DNA from: Mesorhizobium sp. SOD10
GTDB lineage: Bacteria > Pseudomonadota > Alphaproteobacteria > Rhizobiales > Rhizobiaceae
NCBI GenBank assembly: GCA_000824805.1
Contig: CCNA01000012.1
Span: forward strand, 62,001 to 126,000
Reading direction: 5' to 3'
Length of the DNA stretch: 64,000 nt
In this document: positions 1 to 9,351 of the stretch, in pieces
Position numbering within the stretch: position 1 is the first letter of the stretch
Layout: each line of letters begins with the position of its first letter
The notes under the pieces: model-generated
Databases searched by the model: none
Told to the model about the DNA's origin: nothing
Seen by the model: only the letters and a program-made list of their open reading frames with translations
Made by a program: the position numbers and the translations under genes

Positions 1-730
1 GGTATATCTGGCGACCACGCTTGGCGGTGAGAACTTCACCAATGCCGCCGTTCTCGGTCTCGGCTTCATCCCATCGGTGGTTCACGACAAGGTCGAGCTG
101 TCGCCCGAATTCGTCGTCATCCCCGAGAGCCTCAGCTACCTCACTTATTCGTTCCTGCATGCCGACATCTTCCATCTCGGCGGCAACATGCTGTTTCTCT
201 GGGTGTTCGGCGACAATGTCGAGGATGCGCTCGGCCACCTCCGTTATCTGATCTTCTATCTGGCCTGCGCCGTCGCCGGCGCCTTCTTCCAGGGGTTGGT
301 GGCCTGGGACTCGCAAGTGCCGCTGATCGGTGCCTCGGGGGCCATCGCCGGCGTCGTCGCTGCCTATCTGATCCTCTATCCCCGGGTGAAAGTCTGGGTG
401 CTGGCCTTTGCCCGCATTCCGTTGCGCATCCCGGCCTTCATTCCGCTGATCCTGTGGATCCTGTTCCAGGTCGTGATGTTTGCGCGAGCCGCTGTGGGCG
501 GCGACGAGGACCAGATCTCCTGGGCTTGCCATATCGGCGGCATCATCGCCGGATCGATCCTGGTGCTGGTGCTGCGCAGCCGCGGCGTGCCGCTGCTGGC
601 CGGCGCCGACGGCGAGCCGGACCCCACGCCGAAGATCCAGCAGCCGCCTGTCCCCGTCGAGCCGCCTGCGGGCGATCCGGCGCAGCCGGCCTCGCAATGG
701 GGCCGTGGAGCAGCGACGCGCCGGGACTGA
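1..730 (+). CDS. rhomboid family intramembrane serine protease (5' end outside window)
   Basis: The reading frame is open from base 2, so the start lies upstream of the window. It is a polytopic membrane protein with the rhomboid hallmarks: an HLGGNMLFLWVFGDNVED block in the first visible loop/helix, the active-site serine in GASGAIAG (codon 335-337), and the catalytic histidine in CHIGGIIAG (codon 530-532). Rhomboids cleave transmembrane substrates inside the bilayer; the substrate here cannot be inferred. The C-terminal ~45 residues are a Pro/Ala-rich cytosolic tail with no domain I recognise. A 163-bp gap separates it from etfB, so it is probably its own transcription unit. Confidence 0.9.
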   Translation, partial: VYLATTLGGENFTNAAVLGLGFIPSVVHDKVELSPEFVVIPESLSYLTYSFLHADIFHLGGNMLFLWVFGDNVEDALGHLRYLIFYLACAVAGAFFQGLVAWDSQVPLIGASGAIAGVVAAYLILYPRVKVWVLAFARIPLRIPAFIPLILWILFQVVMFARAAVGGDEDQISWACHIGGIIAGSILVLVLRSRGVPLLAGADGEPDPTPKIQQPPVPVEPPAGDPAQPASQWGRGAATRRD

Positions 731-796
731 ACCGATTTGGGTGCGTCGTGGGATATTGACGCGCCGGTTTGCCGCCACTACGGAAACGGCACCGCT

Positions 797-813
797 GGGC
801 GGATATTCCGCCC
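797..813. repeat. small palindromic hairpin upstream of etfB
   Basis: GGGCGG and CCGCCC form a perfect 6-bp stem around ATATT in the gap between the rhomboid gene and etfB. It has no T-run. A second imperfect pairing, GGGCGC with GCGCCC, lies at about 842-868. These could be 3'-end structures of the rhomboid transcript or an operator; nothing decides between them. Confidence 0.35.
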
Positions 814-893
814 ATAATGTCGGCTTTCGACAACTCTGACAGGGCGCACGCTGCTATGGCGCCCCCGACTATCTCAGGAGAGGTGACAGGAAA

Positions 894-1643
894 ATGAAGA
901 TCCTTGTGCCCGTGAAGCGGGTTGTGGACGCCAACGTCAAGGTCCGGGTGAAAGCCGACGGACTGGGCGTGGAGCTTGCCAACGTCAAGATGGCGATGAA
1001 CCCGTTCGACGAGATCGCCGTCGAGGAAGCGATCCGCATCAAGGAAGCCGGCAAGGCGGAAGAGATCATCGTCGTCTCGATCGGTCCGCAGCAGGCGCAG
1101 GAGACGCTGCGCACCGCGCTCGCCATGGGCGCGGACCGTGCCATCCTGGTCAAGACCGACGAGCAGACCGAGCCGCTCGGCGTCGCCAAGGTGCTGAAGG
1201 GCGTGGTCGAGGCCGAGAAGCCCGGCCTCGTCATCCTCGGCAAGCAGGCGATCGACGACGATTCCAACCAGACCGGCCAGATGCTGGCCGCGCTCCTCGG
1301 CTGGTCGCAGGGCACCTTCGCCTCCAAGGTGGAGCTGGCCGGTGACAAGGCCAAGGTGACGCGCGAAGTCGATGGCGGCCTGCAGACCGTCGAGCTGAAG
1401 ATGCCGGCGATCGTGACCGCCGACCTTCGCCTCAACCAGCCGCGTTATGCCTCGCTGCCCAACATAATGAAGGCCAAGAAGAAGCCGCTCGACGAGAAGA
1501 GCCCGGCCGACTTCGGCGCCGACGTCAAGCCGCGCCTCAAGGTGATCAAGACCGAGGAGCCGGGCGGCCGCAAGGCGGGTGTCAAGGTAACGTCGGTGGC
1601 CGAGCTCGTCGAGAAGCTGAAGAACGAAGCCGGCGTGCTCTAA
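894..1643 (+). CDS. etfB: electron transfer flavoprotein beta subunit
   Basis: 249-residue EtfB, full length for the family. With EtfA it accepts electrons from acyl-CoA and other dehydrogenases and passes them through ETF-ubiquinone oxidoreductase to the quinone pool. Visible features are the N-terminal [12 protein letters not shown] strand, the nucleotide-binding region [14 protein letters not shown] near residue 115, and the EtfB signature region [20 protein letters not shown] near residue 180. The ATG is preceded by AGGAGAGG at 876-883. etfA follows but is separated by 157 bp holding a foldback repeat, which is unusual for a pair normally spaced tightly. Confidence 0.97.
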   Translation: MKILVPVKRVVDANVKVRVKADGLGVELANVKMAMNPFDEIAVEEAIRIKEAGKAEEIIVVSIGPQQAQETLRTALAMGADRAILVKTDEQTEPLGVAKVLKGVVEAEKPGLVILGKQAIDDDSNQTGQMLAALLGWSQGTFASKVELAGDKAKVTREVDGGLQTVELKMPAIVTADLRLNQPRYASLPNIMKAKKKPLDEKSPADFGADVKPRLKVIKTEEPGGRKAGVKVTSVAELVEKLKNEAGVL

Positions 1644-1644
1644 G

Positions 1645-1765
1645 GAAATCCGATGAGGCCGGCCTGCAAATGGCTGGCTTCTGCGCTTCCGGTGCTCACG
1701 TATAGATGTACGCTCCGCTCCGGTTCTCGAAACCAACCGTTTTCGGCTCGGCCTGACCGGATTTC
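1645..1765 (+). repeat. dispersed foldback repeat, family 2, copy 1
   Basis: About 121 bp. Outer arms GAAATCCG (1645-1652) and CGGATTTC (1758-1765) are perfectly complementary. The interior, from GAGGCCGGCCTGCAAAT at 1655 through CTTCCGGTGCTCACGTA and GTACGCTCCGCTCCGGTT, matches the reverse complement of the element at 28111-28237. The element starts 1 bp after the etfB stop codon and ends 35 bp before the etfA start. It resembles rhizobial mosaic elements of the RIME type in layout; I cannot assign it to a named family. Confidence 0.8.
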
Positions 1766-1800
1766 AGGGAGCCTTGAAGACGAAAGTCAGGGATAAAACA

Positions 1801-2730
1801 ATGGCAATTCTGCTTATCGCCGAACACGACAATGCAAGCCTTTCCGACCAGACCGCCAAGGCGCTGTCGGCCGCGCTCCAGATCGGCTCGGATGTCGACG
1901 TGCTGGTCGCCGGCAAGGGCGCCAAGGGCGCGGCCGATGCCGCCGCCAAGCTGAAAGGTGTTCGCAAAGTGCTGCTCGCCGAAGCCGACGAGCTCGCCGA
2001 GCGTCTCGCCGAGCCGACCGCGGCTCTCGTGGTGTCGCTTGCGGGTGGTTACGACACGATCATCGCGCCGGCGACCTCCGCCGGCAAGAATATCGCCCCG
2101 CGCGTGGCGGCGCTGCTCGACGTCGCGCAGGTGTCGGAAATCATCGAGGTGGTCTCGCCCGACACGTTCAAGCGGCCGATCTATGCCGGCAACGCCATCC
2201 AGACCGTGCAGTCGACCGACGCCAAGAAGGTCATCACTGTGCGCACGGCTTCCTTCTCGGCGGCGCCGGAAGGTGGTTCCGCCTCGGTCGAGACAGTCGG
2301 CGCCGCAGCCAATCCCGGCCTGTCCTCTTTCGTCGAGAACAAGCTTTCCGAGAACGACCGCCCGGAGCTGACTTCGGCCAAGATCATCATCTCCGGCGGC
2401 CGCGCGCTCGGCTCCTCGGAGAAGTTCCAGGAAGTCATCCTGCCGGTCGCCGACAAGCTCGGCGCCGCGGTTGGCGCCTCGCGCGCCGCGGTCGACGCCG
2501 GCTATGCGCCTAACGACTGGCAGGTCGGCCAGACCGGCAAGGTGGTCGCGCCCGACCTCTACATCGCCGTCGGCATCTCCGGCGCCATCCAGCACCTCGC
2601 CGGCATGAAGGATTCGAAGGTCATCGTCGCCATCAACAAGGACGAGGAAGCGCCGATTTTCCAGGTTGCCGACTACGGCTTGGTCGGTGATCTTTTCGTC
2701 ATCCTGCCGGAGCTGCAAAAGGCGCTTTGA
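1801..2730 (+). CDS. etfA: electron transfer flavoprotein alpha subunit
   Basis: 309 residues, full-length EtfA, which binds FAD. The C-terminal FAD domain shows [12 protein letters not shown] near residue 200, [20 protein letters not shown] near 245 and the hallmark [11 protein letters not shown] near 280. I chose ATG 1801; an upstream TTG at 1774 is in frame but would add nine residues unlike family N-termini and encroach on the repeat's flank. Probably cotranscribed with etfB through the foldback repeat, and ended by the hairpin at 2760-2793. Confidence 0.97.
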   Translation: MAILLIAEHDNASLSDQTAKALSAALQIGSDVDVLVAGKGAKGAADAAAKLKGVRKVLLAEADELAERLAEPTAALVVSLAGGYDTIIAPATSAGKNIAPRVAALLDVAQVSEIIEVVSPDTFKRPIYAGNAIQTVQSTDAKKVITVRTASFSAAPEGGSASVETVGAAANPGLSSFVENKLSENDRPELTSAKIIISGGRALGSSEKFQEVILPVADKLGAAVGASRAAVDAGYAPNDWQVGQTGKVVAPDLYIAVGISGAIQHLAGMKDSKVIVAINKDEEAPIFQVADYGLVGDLFVILPELQKAL

Positions 2731-2759
2731 CGCCGTCAGTTCTGGCATATTAAAATCCG

Positions 2760-2793
2760 AAGGGTGGGGTAGACGAAGTCGCCCCGCCCTTTT
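2760..2793 (+). terminator. probable intrinsic terminator after etfBA
   Basis: AAGGGTGGGG (2760-2769) pairs with CCCCGCCCTT (2782-2791), giving a 10-bp stem with one G-T wobble, a 12-nt loop, and a short TTTT at 2790-2793. It sits 30 bp after the etfA stop and before the next gene's promoter region. Confidence 0.6.
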
Positions 2794-2915
2794 AGTTTGC
2801 ACTGCACAAAAAGCAGGCCGCCAAGGTCTGAGCCATTCCGGCGGTTTGCATCGGAATTGCTAGGAACAACAAGCAGGAGCGTTCAAGCGGAATTGCTCCG
2901 GACGGGATTGGGGTC

Positions 2916-3794
2916 ATGAGCAAGATCGAGACGATCGGCATTGTCGGCGCGGGCCAGATGGGTGGCGGTATCGCCCATGTTTCGGCGCTGGGTGGCTACA
3001 AGGTCCTGATCCACGACATATCGGCCGACCGGATCGAGAAGGGCATCGCCACCATCAGTGGCAACATGGCCCGCCAGGTCGGCTCCGGCAAGCTCGATGA
3101 AAAGGCGCGCAATGAAGCGATGGCGCGCATCTCGGCCGCCCCGGACATGGCTGATCTGGCCGCCGCCGACCTCGTGATCGAAGCGGCGACCGAGGACGAG
3201 ACGGTCAAGCGCAAAATCTACGCGCAGCTCTGTCCGCAGCTCAATCCGGAAGCGATTCTCGCCACCAACACCTCGTCGATCTCGATCACCCGGCTTGCCG
3301 CCCAGACCGACCGCCCCGAGCGCTTCATTGGCATCCACTTCATGAACCCGGTGCCGGTGATGAAGCTGGTCGAGCTGGTGCGCGGCATCGCCACGGAGGA
3401 TCAGACCTTCGAGGCGGCCAAGACCTATGTGAAGCACCTCGACAAGACGATCACCGTCTCGGAGGATTTCCCGGCCTTCATCGTCAACCGCATCCTTTTG
3501 CCGATGATCAACGAGGCGATCTACACGCTCTACGAAGGCGTCGGCACGGTCGATGCCATCGACACCGCCATGCGGTTGGGGGCCAACCACCCGATGGGGC
3601 CGCTACAGCTCGCCGATTTCATCGGCCTCGACACCTGCCTGTCGATCATGCAGGTTCTGCATGAGGGCCTGTCGGATTCGAAGTACCGCCCCTGCCCGCT
3701 GCTGGTGAAATATGTCGAAGCCGGCTGGCTCGGCCGCAAGACCAGCCGCGGCTTCTACGACTATCGCGGCGACCATCCGGTGCCGACGCGCTGA
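2916..3794 (+). CDS. 3-hydroxybutyryl-CoA (3-hydroxyacyl-CoA) dehydrogenase
   Basis: 292 residues, the usual length of single-function 3-hydroxyacyl-CoA dehydrogenases, which oxidise 3-hydroxybutyryl-CoA to acetoacetyl-CoA with NAD(P). The N-terminal Rossmann motif GIVGAGQMGGGIA is at residues 8-20. The HCDH signature IHFMNPVPVMKLVEL carries the catalytic histidine near residue 140; its Glu partner is in the preceding segment. The C-terminal helical domain includes NHPMGPLQLADFIGLD and the terminal GRKTSRGFYDY. Placed after etfBA, it fits fatty acid or polyhydroxybutyrate turnover feeding electrons to ETF-linked respiration; that link is inference from context. Confidence 0.92.
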   Translation: MSKIETIGIVGAGQMGGGIAHVSALGGYKVLIHDISADRIEKGIATISGNMARQVGSGKLDEKARNEAMARISAAPDMADLAAADLVIEAATEDETVKRKIYAQLCPQLNPEAILATNTSSISITRLAAQTDRPERFIGIHFMNPVPVMKLVELVRGIATEDQTFEAAKTYVKHLDKTITVSEDFPAFIVNRILLPMINEAIYTLYEGVGTVDAIDTAMRLGANHPMGPLQLADFIGLDTCLSIMQVLHEGLSDSKYRPCPLLVKYVEAGWLGRKTSRGFYDYRGDHPVPTR

Positions 3795-3824
3795 TCTTTT
3801 CCGATTGAACGTCCTCGCAGCGGC

Positions 3825-4019
3825 TCAGGACGCCGCTGCAAGCGGCAAAGGTGTCACGCCTTCTTTCGAAACATGGTCATCAGGCGAAGCTTCGTCGGGC
3901 GCGGCGGAAACGCAGCCGCGGCCGACTGCCTTGGCAGCGTAGCAGGCGGCATCGGCCCACGCGATGATCTCGTCGACCTCGCCGCAGCGAGCGGCGGCGA
4001 CCGCTCCGCTAACCGGCAA
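3825..4019 (-). pseudogene. remnant of a GGDEF (diguanylate cyclase) domain C-terminus
   Basis: Minus-strand translation of about 4019 to 3825 reads LPVSGAVAAARCGEVDEII followed by AWADAACYAAKAVGRGC. This matches the conserved last part of GGDEF domains (SxGvA ... ADxAxYxAKxxGRnrv). The frame stays open a little further upstream, but nothing resembling the GGDEF active-site half is present before the NrsF gene ends at 4080. I therefore read it as the surviving 3' end of a deleted c-di-GMP cyclase gene. It fills most of the 285-bp gap between the dehydrogenase and nrsF genes. Confidence 0.55.
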
Positions 4020-4079
4020 ACAATTGCCGGCATGATTAAGGCACTGTTTCCAAAACTGTACCGAAGATCGGTGCGGTGC

Positions 4080-4718
4080 CTACCAGCGCACGAACAGCCG
4101 CCCGCCGATGGCGCCGAGCAGCGTCAGGAAGGCGATGGCGATCGTATACCAGGTGGCGACGAAAAGCGGCGAATCGTCGAAGCAATGCGCGGCATAGAAG
4201 GTTGCCGCGAGCCCGCCTGCGAGCAGGCCGGCCACCGCGCCCGCCAACACCGGCCGCGTCGGCGCGCCGTAGCGCAGCATGCCGAGGAAGACCGCCAGCG
4301 GACCGATGCCGATAAGCGGGATGAAGCTCATGCAGATCATCATGTTCGAGCCGATAAGCCGCTTGCCCCAATCGGCCTCAGGCACGACGAAGAGCTCCAG
4401 AATCACCGCCAGCGCGACCAAAAGCGGCGCGGCGAGCATCCAGGCCATCCTCCGCCTGGTCGAAGCGCCCGGCACCGACAGCGCGCGGATCAGCGCGAAG
4501 GCGCTGGCCGCGAGAACCAGCGTGAACACGAATTTCGACATGAAGCGCATCGTGTGCATGGCGGGCATGATGTCGGGCCGCGGCCCGATGGTCGCAAAGA
4601 AGACTGCCCCAGCGATCACCACGGCCACGCCTACCGCCAGCCACCAGGCCTTGCCGAGCGGCATCGCCTTGTCCTGGGCGTCGGCGTCGAGCGCTTTGAT
4701 GAGATCCTCTGTCCTCAT
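4080..4718 (-). CDS. nrsF: NrsF-type anti-sigma factor (DUF1109 membrane protein)
   Basis: 212 residues when started at the ATG one base after the sigma-factor stop codon (MRTEDLIKALDAD...). An earlier in-frame ATG at 4733 would overlap the sigma gene by 14 bp. A short cytosolic N-terminus is followed by six hydrophobic segments, the DUF1109/NrsF layout. Family members hold a cognate ECF sigma factor at the inner membrane and release it on stress such as metal or oxidative challenge. Tight coupling to the sigma gene at 4720-5256 supports this pairing. No conserved zinc-binding anti-sigma motif is expected or seen. Confidence 0.85.
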   Translation of the reverse strand: MRTEDLIKALDADAQDKAMPLGKAWWLAVGVAVVIAGAVFFATIGPRPDIMPAMHTMRFMSKFVFTLVLAASAFALIRALSVPGASTRRRMAWMLAAPLLVALAVILELFVVPEADWGKRLIGSNMMICMSFIPLIGIGPLAVFLGMLRYGAPTRPVLAGAVAGLLAGGLAATFYAAHCFDDSPLFVATWYTIAIAFLTLLGAIGGRLFVRW

Positions 4719-4719
4719 A

Positions 4720-5256
4720 TCACTGTCGTCCAAACCGTTTGGCGATCGCGGCGAGGCCGCGATGCAGCGACACGCGCACCGCCGTCTCGCTGATGCCGAG
4801 CTTCACCGCCGTCTCGCCGATCGAATGACCGTCGACCGAGATCGAGGACACCACCGAGCGCTGCGCCGGCGGCAGGCCGTCGAGCGCCCGGTTGATGTCG
4901 CGGTCGCTCACCGTTTCCGCCTCCGGCTCGGCGAAGGTTTCGGCGATCTCGTCGATCTCGACCTCGATGCGCCGTCCCCGCCGGCGGAACGCGTCGATGA
5001 GCTTGAAGCGGGCAATCGCATAGACCCAGGGCAGCACCGGCGCATCCTCGCGCCAGGTGTGGCGTTTGACGTGAATGGCCAGCAAGGTTTCCTGCACGAC
5101 ATCCTCGGGGTCGACCCCGCCCTGTACGATCTTGCGCCGGACAAAGCCGCGAATCAGAGCGGCAATCCGGTGCAGAAAGTCGGCATAGGCCCTTTCATCG
5201 CCCGCGATCGCAGCCCTGAACAGCCCTGAGAGCTCGGCCTCGTCCTTGCCGGTCAC
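4720..5256 (-). CDS. ECF RNA polymerase sigma factor partnered with NrsF
   Basis: About 178 residues from GTG 5256, which has GGGGGAG upstream at a usable distance; the frame is open to an ATG at 5445, but that would add residues with no sigma-factor character. Region 2 is visible as LAIHVKRHTWREDAPVLPWVYAIARFKL..., with the region-2 core motif around DPEDVVQETLL. Region 4 contains LPPAQRSVV and the helix-turn-helix SIGETAVKLGISETAVRVSLHRGL. It would direct RNA polymerase to stress promoters and is held by the NrsF protein encoded 1 bp downstream. It is divergent from the iron transporter operon, 206 bp apart, so the two could share control; no promoter match was firm enough to claim. Confidence 0.88.
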   Translation of the reverse strand: MTGKDEAELSGLFRAAIAGDERAYADFLHRIAALIRGFVRRKIVQGGVDPEDVVQETLLAIHVKRHTWREDAPVLPWVYAIARFKLIDAFRRRGRRIEVEIDEIAETFAEPEAETVSDRDINRALDGLPPAQRSVVSSISVDGHSIGETAVKLGISETAVRVSLHRGLAAIAKRFGRQ

Positions 5257-5462
5257 AGAGTCCACTCCCCCGATTTTCGTGCTTCGGCCCTGGTTTGTTA
5301 CGTGGCCGGCGAAATAATGTCCAAGCCAAACCGCCGCAAAATCACGAAAGTTTGCGGCGCGGCGACCGTTTGAAGCAGGGCCACAATGTTGACTACAACA
5401 ATCAGGTATTGGTAGGTGCAGCCGTGCCCGAACCCTTGTCACCAATTTTGAGGACGATGCCC

Positions 5463-6467
5463 ATGAAAATTGCCCTTTCCACGCTTGCCGGCGCCGTGCT
5501 GGCGCTCGGCCTGATCGCCGGCCCGGCCATGGCCGAGGATCAAGGCATCATCGTCTACAATGCTCAGCATGAGAGCCTTGCCAAGGAATGGGCGAAAGGT
5601 TTCACCAAGGAAACCGGCATCAAGGTCACGCTGCGCAATGGCGGCGACAGCGACTTCTCCAACCAGATCGTCGCCGAGGGCGCGGCCTCGCCGGCCGACG
5701 TCTTCCTGACCGAGAACTCGCCGGCCATGGCCCTGGTCGAGGCTGCCGGCCTGTTCGCGCCGGTCGACGCCGATACGCTGGCCCAGGTTCCGCAGGAATA
5801 CCAGCCTTCGAGCGGCAAGTGGGTCGGCGTCGCCGCCCGCAGCACCGTCTTCGCCTACAACAAGGACAAGCTCAAGGAAGACCAGCTGCCGAAGTCGCTG
5901 CTCGATCTCGCCGATCCGAGCTGGAAAGGCCGCTGGGCCGCCTCGCCGTCCGGCGCCGACTTCCAGGCCATTGTCAGCGCGCTGCTCGAGCTCAAGGGCG
6001 AAGCCGCCACCGCCGACTGGCTGAAGGCGATGAAGGAGAACTTCACCGCCTACAAGGGCAACTCGACGGTGATGAAGGCGGTCAATGCCGGCGAGATCGA
6101 TGGCGGCGTGATCTACCACTATTACTACATCGGCGATCAGGCCAAGACCGGCGAGAACAGCAAGAATGTCGGCCTGCACTATTTCAAGAACCAGGACCCG
6201 GGCGCCTTCGTCTCGATCTCCGGCGGCGGCGTGCTGGCTTCGAGCAAGCATCCGAAGGAAGCCCAGGCGTTCTTGAAGTGGGTGACCGGCAAGGGCGGCC
6301 AGGACGTGCTGAAGAACGGTACGTCCTACGAATATGCGGTCGGCAAGGATGCCCAGTCCAACCCGAAGCTGGTGCCGCTGGCCGATCTGCAGGCGCCGAA
6401 AGTCGATCCGGCAAAGCTGAATTCCAAGAAGGTCATCGACCTGATGACGCAAGCCGGCTTGCTTTAG
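5463..6467 (+). CDS. ferric iron ABC transporter substrate-binding protein (FbpA/AfuA type)
   Basis: 334 residues from ATG 5463, which has AGGACG 8-9 bases upstream; ATG 5457 is also in frame but too close to that site. A Sec signal peptide ends at AMA/ED (about residue 23). The mature protein is the extracellular solute-binding type that captures Fe(III) in the periplasm. The tyrosine cluster YHYYYIGDQ near residue 220 corresponds to the paired iron-ligand tyrosines of FbpA proteins. It heads an operon with permease and ATPase genes; the hairpin directly after it is expected to reduce readthrough so the binding protein is made in excess. Confidence 0.88.
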   Translation: MKIALSTLAGAVLALGLIAGPAMAEDQGIIVYNAQHESLAKEWAKGFTKETGIKVTLRNGGDSDFSNQIVAEGAASPADVFLTENSPAMALVEAAGLFAPVDADTLAQVPQEYQPSSGKWVGVAARSTVFAYNKDKLKEDQLPKSLLDLADPSWKGRWAASPSGADFQAIVSALLELKGEAATADWLKAMKENFTAYKGNSTVMKAVNAGEIDGGVIYHYYYIGDQAKTGENSKNVGLHYFKNQDPGAFVSISGGGVLASSKHPKEAQAFLKWVTGKGGQDVLKNGTSYEYAVGKDAQSNPKLVPLADLQAPKVDPAKLNSKKVIDLMTQAGLL

Positions 6468-6499
6468 TTCGCGTTCGTCCTAAAAGGGCGAACGACCGT

Positions 6500-6536
6500 G
6501 CTCCCGCGGCAATTCGCCTTCCGCGGGAGCGTTTTT
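6500..6536 (+). terminator. strong intrinsic terminator after the iron-binding protein gene
   Basis: GCTCCCGCGG (6500-6509) pairs perfectly with CCGCGGGAGC (6521-6530) around an 11-nt loop, followed by GTTTTT. It lies 33 bp past the stop codon and before the permease gene, so it probably gives partial termination within the operon. Confidence 0.85.
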
Positions 6537-6691
6537 ATTTGGAGATCGCTTCGTCGAATGACGATCGGCTGCGCTTCGAGCCGCTTACGCGGCCTGTCAG
6601 ATCGCTTCCGCCATGCGGCGTCGGCGACATGGTGGCGCGCCTGATGCAGTCGGCAATCGACATGACCCCGACAAGACTGCCGGAGTCCGGG

Positions 6692-8218
6692 ATGAAGAAG
6701 CGGCGGTCCACGTCGTGGATCACGCTCGCCGCGGCTCTCATCTCACTTATCGCGCTGCTGCCGCTCGCCTTCATCGTCTGGGTCGCGATCCAGACCGGCT
6801 GGGACACGGTGGTGGCGCTGATCTTCCGCCCGCGCGTCGGTGATTTGCTGGTCAACACCGCGCTCCTCGTCGCTGTCGCCGTGCCGATCGCCATCGTGCT
6901 CTCGGTGGCGCTGGCCTGGCTGACGGAGCGCAGCGACCTGCCGGGCAACCGTTGGTGGTCCTGGCTTTCGGTCGCGCCGCTCGCCATCCCGGCTTTTGTG
7001 CACTCCTATGCCTGGATCAGCTTCATTCCGGGCCTGCACGGGCTCTGGGCCGGCGTGCTGGTCTCCGTCATCGCTTATTTCCCGTTTCTCTATCTGCCGA
7101 TCGCGGCCGCGCTGCGCCGGCTCGACCCGGCGCTGGAAGATGCGGCCGCAGCGCTTGGCCTTGGCCCGTGGCGGGTTTTCGCGCGCGTCGTGCTGCCGCA
7201 GCTCAGGCTGGCCATCTGCGGCGGCTCGCTGCTGGTCGGCTTGCATCTCTTGGCCGAATACGGCCTCTATGTCTTCATCCGCTTCGACACGTTCACCACC
7301 GCGATCGTCGACCAGTTCCAGTCGACCTTCAACGGTCCGGCCGCCAACATGCTGGCCGCCGTGCTGGTGGTGTGCTGCCTTTTCCTGCTCGCTCTCGAGG
7401 TGATGATCCGCGGCGAAGAGCGCTATGCCCGCGTCGGTTCCGGCGCCGCGCGCAAACAACAGAGGGCCCGCCTCGGCCGCGCCACCTTGCCCTGCCTGCT
7501 TTTCCCGGGGGGCGTCGCGCTGCTGTCGCTCGGCGTGCCCTTCGTCACTGTCAGCCGCTGGCTGCTCGCCGGGGGCACGGACGTCTGGCGCTGGGACGAG
7601 ATCGGCCTGGCGCTCGGCCAGACGCTGTTCCTCGCCATCGCCGGCGCGGTGCTTGCGACGATTGCCGCCATGCCGATGGCCTGGATCTCGATCCGTGCCC
7701 CGGGGCCGCTGCAGCGCCTGCTCGAAAGCTGCAATTACATCGTCGGCGCGTTACCGGGCGTGGTCACCGCGCTGGCGCTGGTGACGATCACCGTGCGCGT
7801 CGCGCTGCCGCTCTATCAGACGCTGTTCACCATCCTGTTCGGCTACGCGCTGATGTTCCTGCCGCGCGCGCTGGTCAGCCTGCGCGCCTCGATCGCGCAG
7901 GCGCCGGTGGAGCTGGAGCGCGCCGCCTCCAGCCTCGGCCGGTCGCCGGTCAAGGCGCTTTGGTCGACGACCATCCGTCTGTCGGCGCCGGGCGCGGCGG
8001 CCGGCATGGCCATGGTGGCGCTCGGCATCACCAACGAGCTCACCGCCACCCAGATGCTGGCGCCCAACGGCACCCGCACGTTGGCGATGGCCTTCTGGTC
8101 CTATAGCGGCGAGATCGACTACGCCTCCGCCGCCCCTTACGCGCTGATCATGGTGGCGATGTCGCTGCCGATGACCTGGTGGCTCTACATCCAGTCGAAG
8201 CGGATGGCCGGACGATGA
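6692..8218 (+). CDS. iron(III) ABC transporter permease (FbpB type, fused double permease)
   Basis: About 508 residues with roughly twelve hydrophobic segments in two homologous halves, as in FbpB/SfuB. Each half carries a binding-protein-dependent transport (EAA-type) loop: the first at [21 protein letters not shown], the second at [22 protein letters not shown] favour ATG 6692 because GGAG lies six bases upstream; in-frame ATGs at 6629, 6644 and 6662 are alternatives. It forms the inner-membrane channel for the iron importer together with the neighbouring binding protein and ATPase. Its stop overlaps the ATPase start (ATGA). Confidence 0.88.
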   Translation: MKKRRSTSWITLAAALISLIALLPLAFIVWVAIQTGWDTVVALIFRPRVGDLLVNTALLVAVAVPIAIVLSVALAWLTERSDLPGNRWWSWLSVAPLAIPAFVHSYAWISFIPGLHGLWAGVLVSVIAYFPFLYLPIAAALRRLDPALEDAAAALGLGPWRVFARVVLPQLRLAICGGSLLVGLHLLAEYGLYVFIRFDTFTTAIVDQFQSTFNGPAANMLAAVLVVCCLFLLALEVMIRGEERYARVGSGAARKQQRARLGRATLPCLLFPGGVALLSLGVPFVTVSRWLLAGGTDVWRWDEIGLALGQTLFLAIAGAVLATIAAMPMAWISIRAPGPLQRLLESCNYIVGALPGVVTALALVTITVRVALPLYQTLFTILFGYALMFLPRALVSLRASIAQAPVELERAASSLGRSPVKALWSTTIRLSAPGAAAGMAMVALGITNELTATQMLAPNGTRTLAMAFWSYSGEIDYASAAPYALIMVAMSLPMTWWLYIQSKRMAGR

Positions 8219-9297
8219 GCTTTCTCGAACTCAGCGGCGTCGCGAAGAGCTACGGCCCGGTGACGGCCCTCGCCGGCGTTGACCTGACTGCCGAAAGCGG
8301 CAGCCGCACCGCGATCGTCGGACCGTCCGGCTGCGGCAAGACCACCTTGCTCAGGCTGATTGCCGGTTTCGAGGCGCCGGACCGCGGCCGCATCGCGCTC
8401 GACGGCAAGGTGCTGGCCAACGGCGGCGCCGCCGTGCCGGCGCATCGCCGCGGCATCGGCGTGGTGGCCCAGGATGGCGCCCTGTTCCCGCATCTCAGCA
8501 TCGCCGACAATATCGGTTTCGGCATGGCGCGTGGCGAAGACAGGCGCAACGAGCGCATTGTTGAGCTCGCCTATATCGTCGGATTGGACAAAGCGATCCT
8601 GAAGCGCCGGCCGCACGAATTGTCCGGCGGCCAGCAGCAGCGCGTCGCGCTTGCCCGCGCCATGGCGATGAAGCCGAGGCTGATGCTGCTCGACGAGCCG
8701 TTCTCGGCCCTCGACACCGGGCTTCGCGCCTCGATGCGCAAGGCCGTGGCCGAGCTCCTGGAAGAGGCGGGCATCACCACCATCCTGGTCACGCACGACC
8801 AGGCCGAGGCGCTGTCCTTCGCCAGCCAGGTGGCGGTGATGCGGGACGGCCTGTTCTCGCAGGTCGGCACGCCGCGCGAGCTCTATTTCCAACCCAGGGA
8901 CAGGATGGTCGCCGAGTTCCTCGGTGACGCCATCATCCTGCCCGCCAGGATCGCCGATGGCTTTGCCGTGTCGCGGCTCGGCCGCATCCCGGTCGACACG
9001 AAGGAACGGCGCGATGTCGCGCGCATCATGCTGCGGCCCGAGCAAATCCTGCTCAAGCTCACCTCGCGCGAAGGCATGTCGGGCACGCCGGACATGCTGT
9101 TCGGCGAAGTGACGGATTGCGAATTCGCGGGCTCGATCTGCACCGTCGCGGTGCGGCTGCTCAACAGCCCGGATCCGCCCGATGCGGCCGCGATCGGCAA
9201 CACGCCGCTCATCCTGCGCCGGACAGGCATGGACGCGCCGGCGATCGGCGAGATCGTCCGCCTCACCGTCGCCGGCAAGGCGCATGTGTTCGCCTAG
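8215..9297 (+). CDS. iron(III) ABC transporter ATP-binding protein (FbpC type)
   Basis: 360 residues. The nucleotide-binding domain shows Walker [10 protein letters not shown] at residues 36-44, the Q-loop around [13 protein letters not shown], the signature [14 protein letters not shown], Walker [12 protein letters not shown] and the H-loop [11 protein letters not shown]-terminal extension from about residue 240 with LRPEQI looks like the TOBE-type regulatory domain of FbpC/MalK relatives. The ATG overlaps the permease stop codon by 4 bp, so the two are translationally coupled. The unusual Q-loop partner ALFPHL is normal for this subfamily. Confidence 0.9.
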   Translation: MSFLELSGVAKSYGPVTALAGVDLTAESGSRTAIVGPSGCGKTTLLRLIAGFEAPDRGRIALDGKVLANGGAAVPAHRRGIGVVAQDGALFPHLSIADNIGFGMARGEDRRNERIVELAYIVGLDKAILKRRPHELSGGQQQRVALARAMAMKPRLMLLDEPFSALDTGLRASMRKAVAELLEEAGITTILVTHDQAEALSFASQVAVMRDGLFSQVGTPRELYFQPRDRMVAEFLGDAIILPARIADGFAVSRLGRIPVDTKERRDVARIMLRPEQILLKLTSREGMSGTPDMLFGEVTDCEFAGSICTVAVRLLNSPDPPDAAAIGNTPLILRRTGMDAPAIGEIVRLTVAGKAHVFA

Positions 9298-9309
9298 TTC
9301 GCCTTGAAA

Positions 9310-9331
9310 ATAATGCAGTTTTGCATTATTC
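9310..9331. promoter_or_regulatory. palindromic operator in front of vapBC
   Basis: AATAATGCA (9310-9318) and TGCATTATT (9323-9331) form a perfect 9-bp inverted repeat with a 4-bp centre. It lies 21 bp before the antitoxin start and 13 bp after the ATPase stop. Type II toxin-antitoxin pairs of the VapBC class usually repress themselves through such a site; assigning it to VapB is inference. Confidence 0.65.
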
Positions 9332-9351
9332 TGGTGCTCGGAGGCAACATC

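Noticed and set aside
543..1736. Long minus-strand open frame opposite etfB
   Set aside because: It mirrors the codon structure of etfB in high-GC DNA, has no motif and no ribosome site; etfB is unmistakable on the other strand.
5257..5462. Fur, Irr or RirA site before the iron importer
   Set aside because: No convincing ICE-box or iron-responsive operator could be found by eye in the divergent region.
5588..8218. 876-codon frame joining the iron-binding protein region to the permease
   Set aside because: The first 350 codons are an out-of-frame reading of the binding protein gene and cross a strong terminator; the permease starts near 6692.
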